26,406 bases of DNA from DATGIQ01 sp035295665 (GTDB lineage: Bacteria; Planctomycetota; Planctomycetia; Gemmatales; Gemmataceae), in assembly GCA_035295665.1 (NCBI GenBank), contig DATGIQ010000577.1, positions 1-26,406 of the forward strand. Reading direction: 5' to 3'. Shown one piece after another: positions 1 to 5,754 of the stretch. Made by a program: the position numbers and the translations under genes. The stretch's first letter is position 1. Each line of letters opens with the position of its first letter. The notes beneath the pieces are model-generated. The model saw only the letters and a program-made list of their open reading frames with translations. It was not told the origin of the DNA and did not search any database.

Positions 1-1
1 T

Positions 2-868
2 GCCGCCAGCCTGGGCCAGGCCCTCAGCCGAATGTTGCCACAATTATGCAAGAATCCGATCCGCCTCGTCCTGCCCGGAAGCGAGTCCGTGCAGAAGTCC
101 GGATCGACCAGCTCCAGAGACCGCTCACCGGGCGACCCGAACCATACGCTGACGCTCACGGTGTTCGGCAACAAGCTCCGGGCCGACTGCGACGATCAGC
201 ATACCTTGAGTATGGTTCGTGAGCTGAGCCGCCTGTTGACGCTGGCCGATCCACGTGAGGGAGATTTCGAGGTGATCAAGTTGAAGAAGGCTCAGGCCAC
301 GGAAGCTGCCAAGATCCTGGATGAGGCGTTCAACGGTAACAATCCCGAGGAGACCAACGCGATGGACCGCTGGTTCTTTAATCCCTTCATGAGCCAGCAG
401 AAGAAGACCGAAGGGACCATCCGTGTGGTAGCCGATCCCACCACGAATTCGCTCCTGGTGCGTGCGAAGCCGATCGACATGCGCAACATCCGTAAGTTGG
501 TCCAAGAGGTTATCGATAACGACGAGGCCAATTTGGACGCTGTCATTCGGAACTGGAAGATTGGTCCGCTGAAGCATGCCAGGGCTAAGGACATCTATTT
601 GCTGATCAAGGACATCTACAAGGAACACATCAACAATACCTTTGAGATGACGAAGAGCGGGACCCTGAAGAATGGCTACTTCTATGGGCCGTCGCGGAAC
701 CTGAACGTCGACCAGAACGGCCAACCGGGCGGCGTCGATCTCACGGTTTCCTACGATGAAAAAACCAACTCGCTGTTCTTGTCCTGCAACCCGATCGTCT
801 ATGAGGAAATCAAGAAGCTCGTCGAAAATGCGGATCAGCGCAAAGCGGACCCCAACAAGGGCTATTGA
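2..868 (+). CDS. Secretin N-domain (NolW-like) repeat protein, 5' end outside window
   Basis: The frame is open from the left edge to the TGA at 866-868, so this is the C-terminal part (about 288 residues) of a longer protein. An internal ATG at 32 has no clear ribosome binding site and is not taken as the start. At least two N-domain-like modules are visible. One runs from FEVIKLKKAQATEAAKIL to the strand IRVVADPTTNSLLVRAKP and the helix IRKLVQEVI. The second runs from WKIGPLKHARAKDIYLL to VSYDEKTNSLFLSCNP and EEIKKLVENA. The tail of an earlier module (TLTVFGNKLRADCDD) precedes them. Such modules form the periplasmic rings of GspD/PilQ-type secretins. No secretin beta-barrel follows; the protein ends after the last N-domain. 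Planctomycetes carry many such secretin-N-only proteins of unknown role. Confident about the fold, unsure of the function. Confidence 0.7.
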   Translation, partial: AASLGQALSRMLPQLCKNPIRLVLPGSESVQKSGSTSSRDRSPGDPNHTLTLTVFGNKLRADCDDQHTLSMVRELSRLLTLADPREGDFEVIKLKKAQATEAAKILDEAFNGNNPEETNAMDRWFFNPFMSQQKKTEGTIRVVADPTTNSLLVRAKPIDMRNIRKLVQEVIDNDEANLDAVIRNWKIGPLKHARAKDIYLLIKDIYKEHINNTFEMTKSGTLKNGYFYGPSRNLNVDQNGQPGGVDLTVSYDEKTNSLFLSCNPIVYEEIKKLVENADQRKADPNKGY

Positions 869-1036
869 TCAGCCGGTGTCATTGGCTATTCGAGAAGCCC
901 CGTAGCAAGCAGACCCCCATGAAGGGCGGCCGATCGACCCGCTCTTCGAGCGAAGGCGAGCACGGCGAGCCGGGCAGAGCGGAGCTTTGTCCAGTTTTCC
1001 CGTGCTCCTTTCGTGTTCTGTTGGTATCCTGAGGGC

Positions 1037-2059
1037 ATGTCCAAAACCGATGCGATTTCAGAACGGGTTTCGAAAGAGCCCCGCGGCGACGTGGCGGCCA
1101 CGGCGGCGAAAATCCTCGGCAATATCGAGAAGGTGATTATCGGCAAGCGGCCCCAGATCACCTTGGCGCTCGTGGCCTATTTCTGCGAAGGCCACATCCT
1201 CCTCGAAGATGTGCCGGGCGTGGCGAAAACCATGCTGGCGCGGGCGTTGGCCAAGAGCGTCGGCTGTACGTTTAAACGGCTCCAGTGCACGCCCGATTTG
1301 CTTCCCACGGATGTCACCGGCGTTTCGGTTTTCAACCAGAAGACAACCGAGTTCGAATTTCGGCCGGGGCCGCTCTTTGCCCAAACCGTCCTCGCCGACG
1401 AAATCAACCGCACGACCCCGCGCACGCAGTCGGCCCTCCTGGAAGCCATGGCCGAGCAGCGCATCACCGTCGACGGCCAAACCTATGCGCTGCGGGCCCC
1501 GTTCCTGGTCATCGCCACGCAGAACCCGATCGATCATGAAGGAACGTTTCCCTTGCCGGAAGCTCAGCTCGACCGCTTCTTGGTTCGTCTGAGCCTGGGC
1601 TATCCAGGACCGGAAGAAGAATCGAAGATGCTCCAACGCCTCCAGCATGGCCATCCGATCGACCAGCTGGCGCCCATCGTTTCGGCGGCGGAAGTAATCG
1701 CTTGTCAACAGGCCGTCCGCGAGGTTTACGTGGATGACAAGGTGCGGCGATACCTGCTGGAGATTGTCCAGCGGACGCGCGAACACGATGAGGTTCACCT
1801 CGGCGGAAGTCCCCGTGCTTCGATTGCCCTGTTCCGCACGAGCCAGGCGGTGGCGGCAATTTCGGGTCGGAATTTCGTGCTCCCCGACGATGTCAAGCGC
1901 ATGGTCCACCCGGTGCTCGCCCATCGCTTGATCTTGCGGCCGGAAAGCCGGCTGCGGAAAATCACGCCCGCTTCAGTTCTCAATGACATTGTGCCCGATG
2001 TAGCTGTGCCTATCCTGCCGCAGCAGACGGCGGAGGCGGAAGATTACTTTGCACGATAA
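1037..2059 (+). CDS. MoxR-family AAA+ ATPase (first copy, no DUF58 neighbour)
   Basis: 340 aa. The Walker A region is DVPGVAKT (K64, T65), the MoxR form of the P-loop. Walker B is VLADEINR (D121, E122). The family signature ATQNPIDHEGTFPLPEAQLDR follows at about 160-180, with the helical lid behind it. MoxR ATPases are thought to act as chaperones that insert cofactors into, or remodel, VWA-domain partners at or near the membrane. I chose the ATG at 1037 because the alternative GTG at 1013 adds eight residues with no family likeness; GAGG lies close before 1037 but the spacing is poor. The usual DUF58 and VWA partners are absent: the next gene is a convergent DNA glycosylase 39 bases away. 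The partner may lie upstream of the window or elsewhere. Confidence 0.92.
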   Translation: MSKTDAISERVSKEPRGDVAATAAKILGNIEKVIIGKRPQITLALVAYFCEGHILLEDVPGVAKTMLARALAKSVGCTFKRLQCTPDLLPTDVTGVSVFNQKTTEFEFRPGPLFAQTVLADEINRTTPRTQSALLEAMAEQRITVDGQTYALRAPFLVIATQNPIDHEGTFPLPEAQLDRFLVRLSLGYPGPEEESKMLQRLQHGHPIDQLAPIVSAAEVIACQQAVREVYVDDKVRRYLLEIVQRTREHDEVHLGGSPRASIALFRTSQAVAAISGRNFVLPDDVKRMVHPVLAHRLILRPESRLRKITPASVLNDIVPDVAVPILPQQTAEAEDYFAR

Positions 2060-2098
2060 CCTGGCCGCCGAAACGAGAACCGCTTTTCCCGTGCGGCA

Positions 2099-2995
2099 CT
2101 ACCGCCGGTGCTCTTCCCATTCTTCAATCGACCGCGGCCAATCGTCTTTGAGCAAGCGGGAGAGTGATCGATCGGCCAGCACTTTGCCGCTCGTCTGGCA
2201 GCGCGGGCAGTAGTTGGTTTCGTTCTCGGCGTACACGATGCGCTGAACAAGCGTCCCGCAGATCGGACAAGCTTGGCCATACCGGCCGTGGACCGCCATC
2301 CCCGGCCGGAACGCCGTCACCTTTTCAGGAAAGCCTTCCCCGACCTCTCGCCGGAGCTGCTCCGCCCAATCGAGCAAGGTCTGCTGCGTGGCCTGGTACA
2401 AGCGCTCCCTCTCCGCCTCGGACAGCCTTTGCGTCATCTGCAACGGGGACAGGCGGGCCCGATGCAGGATTTCGTCGGAGTAAGCATTCCCGATGCCACT
2501 GAACAGCCGTGGATCGGTGAGCGCCCGTTTCAGGGTGTGATTTTCCCTGGTCAGGACGGCGCCAAACGTGGCCGCATCCGCCTGGAGCACTTCGAGCCCA
2601 CCGGGATTGAGCTCGGCCAAGGCGGCTTCGCCGCGGAGGAGGTGTAAGGACGCGCGCTTCTTCGAGCCGGCTTCCGTCACAACAAGGGTGCCGGTAGGGA
2701 AATCGAACGCGGCCAGGCCCATTCTCCCCGGCACCTTGGCCGACCGCGGCTTCCAATGCAAACGACCGGCAATCATCAGGTGAAAGACCAAAAACAGATT
2801 CTCCGCCATTTCGAGAACGATCCGCTTGCCGAGCCGTCGTATCCCAAGAACTGGCAGCCCAAGGACTTCGGTCGGGGGCGGGGCGACGGTGCGGAGGAAA
2901 AAGGGACTGAAAAGGCGGATCTGTTCCAGCGGCTGCTTCTCGATGCGGAGGCGCAGCCTTTCGATGTAGACGATGATGTCAGGATATTCGGGCAT
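2099..2995 (-). CDS. Fpg/Nei-family DNA glycosylase (formamidopyrimidine-DNA glycosylase-like)
   Basis: 298 aa, base-excision repair of oxidised bases. The mature N-terminus would be Pro-Glu (MPEYPDI), the catalytic dyad of this family. That chemistry fixes the start at 2995 although the frame is open further upstream and no Shine-Dalgarno sequence precedes the ATG. Lys57 (LGKRIV) matches the conserved beta-strand lysine, HLMIAGRL follows at 72-79, and the helix-two-turn-helix is SGIGNAYSDEILHRARLSP (166-184). The zinc finger has C243/C246 and C263/C266. Odd points: the arginine expected five residues before the third cysteine (R258 in E. coli Fpg) is Asn here, and about 30 charged residues follow the finger. 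It may belong to an Fpg/Nei subfamily with altered lesion preference. It faces the MoxR gene tail to tail, with no clear terminator in the 39-base gap. Confidence 0.9.
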   Translation of the reverse strand: MPEYPDIIVYIERLRLRIEKQPLEQIRLFSPFFLRTVAPPPTEVLGLPVLGIRRLGKRIVLEMAENLFLVFHLMIAGRLHWKPRSAKVPGRMGLAAFDFPTGTLVVTEAGSKKRASLHLLRGEAALAELNPGGLEVLQADAATFGAVLTRENHTLKRALTDPRLFSGIGNAYSDEILHRARLSPLQMTQRLSEAERERLYQATQQTLLDWAEQLRREVGEGFPEKVTAFRPGMAVHGRYGQACPICGTLVQRIVYAENETNYCPRCQTSGKVLADRSLSRLLKDDWPRSIEEWEEHRR

Positions 2996-3003
2996 GAATG
3001 AAA

Positions 3004-3046
3004 CAGCCCAGGAATCCCGTCCGGATTGCGACGGGACCCTGGGCTG
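3004..3046 (-). terminator. Strong bipartite hairpin between peptide gene and glycosylase gene
   Basis: The outer stem pairs CAGCCCAGG (3004-3012) with CCTGGGCTG (3038-3046), nine perfect pairs. A second stem pairs TCCCGTC (3015-3021) with GACGGGA (3030-3036), seven pairs. Only a small internal loop separates them, and the terminal loop is 8 nt. Read on the minus strand it lies 22 bases after the small peptide gene and is followed by TTTCATTC, a weak U-tract. This fits a factor-independent terminator or attenuator. It ends only 8 bases before the glycosylase ATG, so it could also hinder initiation there. Nothing on the plus strand suggests a terminator in that direction. Confidence 0.6.
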
Positions 3047-3068
3047 AAAGCCTGGCCGATGGCCATCC

Positions 3069-3206
3069 TTACCTACAGCAGCCGCCGCATTGCACGTGGA
3101 CGTGGCGATGACCATGGCAGCGGTGCCGGCAGCCCCGGGCTTCGGCATATGGCGCCACGAAAGCCAGGGCGAGCAGGACCAGGGCGATCTTCGAGAGTAG
3201 CTTCAT
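3069..3206 (-). CDS. Small secreted Cys/His-rich peptide
   Basis: 45 aa. GGAGG sits 6 bases before the ATG at 3206, a strong ribosome binding site. The first 23 residues form a classical signal peptide: MKLLSK, then a hydrophobic core ALVLLALAFVAP, then a probable cleavage site AEA. The mature part would be only 22 residues with five cysteines and five histidines, arranged CRHRCHGHRHVHVQCGGCC, plus arginines and almost nothing else. This composition suggests metal binding or a disulfide-knotted peptide outside the cytoplasm. I cannot name a family. A TACAAT-like -10 box lies upstream (3243-3248) and a strong hairpin lies downstream (3004-3046), so the gene looks like a separate transcription unit. 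Signal sequence, ribosome binding site and flanking signals together make a chance reading frame unlikely. Confidence 0.68.
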   Translation of the reverse strand: MKLLSKIALVLLALAFVAPYAEARGCRHRCHGHRHVHVQCGGCCR

Positions 3207-3242
3207 CAGATCCTCCGATGGTTAAGACTGGGCACCAAACCT

Positions 3243-3248
3243 ATTGTA
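3243..3248 (-). promoter_or_regulatory. Candidate -10 box for the small peptide gene
   Basis: On the minus strand the sequence reads TACAAT, five of six matches to TATAAT, 36 bases before the ATG at 3206. This would give a leader of about 30 bases that contains the GGAGG site. No good -35 box is seen 16-18 bases upstream. Confidence 0.35.
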
Positions 3249-3255
3249 GAGTTGA

Positions 3256-3303
3256 AATTGGGTCCGGCCAGCTTCATCAAATTGGGTAGATGGCACAATT
3301 GGG
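3256..3303. repeat. Three direct AATTGGG repeats in a divergent intergenic region
   Basis: AATTGGG occurs at 3256-3262, 3280-3286 and 3297-3303, all in the same orientation, just upstream of the candidate minus-strand -10 box. The spacings (24 and 17) are irregular. They could be binding sites for a regulator of the peptide gene, or chance. Confidence 0.25.
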
Positions 3304-3418
3304 AAAAGCCTGGCAACCTGGCAATCATCGCCTGGGCCAGATTTGCCACGGTTCGACCCAGATCGACGAAACTCTACCGGCGGTGCACCCACCAGGGTCT
3401 GGCGGCGAGACCCGCAAG

Positions 3419-3447
3419 TTGTATGTCACTACGCGATCTGCTACACT
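3419..3447 (+). promoter_or_regulatory. Candidate sigma70-like promoter for the STAS gene
   Basis: TTGTAT (3419-3424), a 17-base spacer and TACACT (3442-3447) lie about 55 bases before the STAS start. The spacing is ideal but the hexamer matches are moderate (3/6 and 4/6). The rest of the 294-base gap between the two divergent genes shows nothing else I can assign. Confidence 0.3.
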
Positions 3448-3500
3448 CAGCACGTATTGCAGGCCGGTCTCCGAATTCTCCTTGCATTGCACGATTGGCC

Positions 3501-3902
3501 ATGGCTGAACCGCAATACCGCCATTTGACCTGCCAAGTCGAGGACAATGTCCTCGTGCTGACCATCACGAGCACGGATCTCCAGGACGAAAAGTTGGCCG
3601 ACGCCCTTGCGGAGGAGTTGTTGGACGCCGTCGCCCAATTTGGCATGCACCAGATTGTCCTGGACATGCAGCGGCTGAGATACATATCGAGTGTGGCGTT
3701 TCGGCCGTTACTGCGGCTCCGTAGCAAATTGAAGGAAATCGGCGGCCGGATGATCCTGTGCGGTTTGACGCCCGCGGTCGGCGATATTTTTTTCACTACG
3801 AAGATGCTGAGCCCGACCGGCTCATTTGAAGCCCCCTTTCAAATGGCGGCCGACGTGGCCGCCGCCGTGGCCCAGCTGAAGGATGAACCCGCCCAGGAAT
3901 AA
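3501..3902 (+). CDS. STAS-domain protein (anti-sigma factor antagonist-like)
   Basis: 133 aa, a single STAS domain as in SpoIIAA/RsbV. The central strand and turn read IVLDMQRLRYISSVAFRPLL. In the usual signature (DSSGL) the phosphorylated serine follows an aspartate. Here Ser64 takes that place, while the aspartate is Ser63 and the glycine is Ala66. The phosphorylatable serine therefore seems kept in an altered setting. Such proteins bind anti-sigma kinases, or act in STAS-based signalling complexes, in the cytoplasm. No kinase (RsbW type) or phosphatase gene is next to it. The ATG at 3501 is chosen because the fold begins directly after it; the ribosome binding site is weak and in-frame starts further upstream would add unrelated residues. 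Confidence 0.78.
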   Translation: MAEPQYRHLTCQVEDNVLVLTITSTDLQDEKLADALAEELLDAVAQFGMHQIVLDMQRLRYISSVAFRPLLRLRSKLKEIGGRMILCGLTPAVGDIFFTTKMLSPTGSFEAPFQMAADVAAAVAQLKDEPAQE

Positions 3903-3961
3903 CGGCCGGGCCCTACGATTTTACTTCAACCCAGAGTCCCAGGAGAGAAAGCACGAGACCC

Positions 3962-4291
3962 ATGTTGGCACACACTGTATTTTTTTCCTTGAAAGACTCG
4001 TCAGAATCCGCCAAGCAAAGGCTCCTCGAAGCGTGCCGGAAATATCTGACGCCGCACGAAGGCATCATCTCCTTCGCCTGCGGCACCCTGGCTGCGAACT
4101 TGAACCGTCCCGTTAACGACCGCGATTTCGACGTGGCCCTGCACATCCTGTTCCGCACTCAGGAGGACCATGACCGCTATCAGGAGGCGCCCATCCATCA
4201 CCGGTTCATCGAGGAAAACAAGGAGAACTGGAAGAAGGTAAGAGTGTTCGATTCCGTCGTGGAGCAGGCTCACAGCGCGAAAAAGGGATAA
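3962..4291 (+). CDS. Dabb (stress-responsive alpha/beta-barrel) domain protein
   Basis: 109 aa, the usual length for one Dabb domain, a ferredoxin-like alpha/beta fold that dimerises. Family features seen: an N-terminal strand with a histidine (MLAHTVFFSLKD), a helix with many charged residues, the strand pair FDVALHILFRTQEDHDRY, then PIHHRFIEENKENW and a last strand VRVFDSVV. Members range from stress-induced plant proteins to bacterial proteins of unknown role, and some are enzymes such as olivetolic acid cyclase. GGAGAG lies about 14 bases before the ATG. The gene stands 59 bases after the STAS gene on the same strand and could share its transcript. Substrate unknown. Confidence 0.85.
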   Translation: MLAHTVFFSLKDSSESAKQRLLEACRKYLTPHEGIISFACGTLAANLNRPVNDRDFDVALHILFRTQEDHDRYQEAPIHHRFIEENKENWKKVRVFDSVVEQAHSAKKG

Positions 4292-4375
4292 GCCAGCATC
4301 GGTGTCCAGGCCAAGTCAACGCTTCCTCGCGCCATCGGGTAGAATGATGATTGCCCGCTGGTCAAGTCCGAAGAC

Positions 4376-4380
4376 GGAGG
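4376..4380 (+). promoter_or_regulatory. Ribosome binding site of the interrupted DUF4058-type gene
   Basis: GGAGG, 8 bases before the ATG at 4389. Its strength shows that translation is set to begin at 4389, upstream of the TGA at 4449, and not at a later internal codon. Confidence 0.5.
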
Positions 4381-4388
4381 ATGTAGCC

Positions 4389-5132
4389 ATGCCGGTTCAC
4401 GAGTGGACGCGCGTTGACGCTGGATTGTTTCATCATTTTCACCAAAGCTGAACGATCGCTCGAGGCAACGTCCTGAACGCCGGTGGTCTGCCTCCAGATT
4501 GCTTTGCCTTGGTGGAGCAAAATATCAAAGGCCCGATCCCAGACGTGTTGACCTTGAAGCTGTCGCAGACAATGGAAAAACTGAGCAACGGTACCTCCCC
4601 ATTGGCAGTGGCCGTGGCATCCCCGCGAACGCCCGTGGTGCGGCGGAATGAGGTTGACCTCTATGCGGACAAAGCCAATCGCATTGTGGTTCGGCACCGG
4701 CACGGCGACGTCGTGGCTGTCCTCGAAATCGTGTCGCCCGGCAGCAAATCCAGCAGGGCTGAACTCCGCACGCTCATCGAGAAATCGGCCGCGCTTCTCC
4801 GGCCTGGGATTCATCTTCTCGTGGTCGATCTCTTACCTCCCAGCAAGCGCGATTCACACGGCCCTCCCAAGGCTATCTGGGACGAGTTCGGGGAAGAGGA
4901 ATTGGAGCTGCCACCCGACAAGCCGCTCAGGCTCGGGGCCTTGGGCACGGGACCTCCCCGCGTGGCCGATGGCGAACCGCTAGCCGTGGGAGACGGATTG
5001 CTCCCGATGCCCATGTTTCTTAAGCCAGAATACTACGTCCCCGCCCCGCTGGAAGCTACCTATCAAGCAACATGGAGTCTGTTCCCTGCTCCGCTCAAGG
5101 AACTGCTGGAGTCCCCAGCTCCGCCGCGCTGA
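4389..5132 (+). pseudogene. DUF4058-type gene interrupted by an in-frame TGA
   Basis: The start MPVHEWTRVDAGLFHHFHQS resembles the N-terminus I recall for planctomycete DUF4058-type proteins. Codon 21 (4449-4451) is TGA. The frame then continues without a shift as TIARGNVLNAGGLPP and on for about 226 codons to the TGA at 5130-5132. In relatives I expect Trp between HQ(S/R) and the following hydrophobic residues, so a TGG to TGA change explains the break. The body shows the family pattern: ALVEQ, GPIPDVLTLKL, VVRRNEVDLY, then VVAVLEIVSPGSKSS (the core strand and turn) and IHLLVVDLLPP. GGAGG stands at a proper distance from the ATG at 4389, while the remainder has only a TTG near 4509 without support. 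Most likely this is a recent pseudogene; a sequencing error or stop readthrough remain possible. The function of the family is unknown to me. Confidence 0.7.
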
Positions 5133-5161
5133 TGGCAGCGAGTTCTGGAAGCGCCGACGTC

Positions 5162-5650
5162 ATGAACCCTCTCACGCCCCAATTCACGTGCGATGCCATG
5201 CTCGGCGGCTTGGCCCGTTGGCTCCGGGCTGCCGGCTACGATGCTTCCTGGAAAGCCGATGTCGGCGACTGGGAGCTGATCCGCCAGGCTCTGCGCGAAG
5301 AACGAATCTTGCTCACGTCGGATACGGGAATCTTCCGTATTGGCATCGTCCGGGACGGGGAAGTGCCCGCCTTGCTCATTCCGCACGGCCTCGGCAAGCA
5401 GGAGCAGATGGCCTTTGTTCTTCGTCATCTCCGCTTGCCGGTGCGCGAGCCGCGCTGCATGGCGTGTGGGGGACCGCTCCATGAAGTGCCCAAGGAACAG
5501 ATCCAGGATCGGGTACCGTCGCGAACACTCGCCTGGTTGCAGCATTTTTATGAATGTGGCCGTTGCCATCAGATCTTTTGGCAGGGAACCCACTGGCGGC
5601 AGATCGCTCGTCACCTGGAAAATATCCGCGCCGTTCCTCCCTCCCATTGA
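5162..5650 (+). CDS. Mut7-C RNase domain protein (PIN-like fold plus zinc ribbon)
   Basis: 162 aa from the ATG at 5162. The N-terminal part has the Mut7-C pattern CDAMLGGLARWLRAAGYDA (Asp11) and ILLTSDTGIF (Asp54), acidic residues expected to hold the catalytic metal of this PIN-like nuclease fold. The C-terminal zinc ribbon has C99/C102 and C132/C135, with YECGRCHQIFWQGTHW as the second knuckle. The family is predicted to cut RNA and is named after the C-terminus of the nematode protein Mut-7. An in-frame ATG at 5132 overlaps the stop of the preceding gene (TGATG) and would suggest coupling; GGAAG about 10 bases before 5162 favours the shorter form. A still earlier ATG at 5072 lies inside the preceding reading frame and is unlikely. 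Confidence 0.85.
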   Translation: MNPLTPQFTCDAMLGGLARWLRAAGYDASWKADVGDWELIRQALREERILLTSDTGIFRIGIVRDGEVPALLIPHGLGKQEQMAFVLRHLRLPVREPRCMACGGPLHEVPKEQIQDRVPSRTLAWLQHFYECGRCHQIFWQGTHWRQIARHLENIRAVPPSH

Positions 5651-5719
5651 GGGGTTCGGTGCTGGGCAGTTTGCAGAGCCGCACGCTTCTGGGAACCGCC
5701 GCGAAACGACCGGACTCAC

Positions 5720-5725
5720 TATAAT
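5720..5725 (+). promoter_or_regulatory. TATAAT -10 box before the helicase gene
   Basis: A perfect TATAAT lies 29 bases before the helicase ATG. No -35 box is visible at 16-18 bases upstream and no extended TG motif precedes it. There is also no clear Shine-Dalgarno sequence before the ATG at 5755. Confidence 0.35.
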
Positions 5726-5754
5726 GAGAGTTTTGCCAAAGAACCAAAACATCT

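Noticed and set aside
1058..1924. Minus-strand open frame antisense to the first MoxR gene
   Set aside because: The plus strand carries the unmistakable MoxR motifs; the antisense product is low-complexity and domain-free.
5072..5161. Earlier ATG at 5072 for the Mut7-C protein
   Set aside because: It would overlap the preceding DUF4058-type frame by 61 bases and add residues with no family likeness; the domain begins right after 5162.
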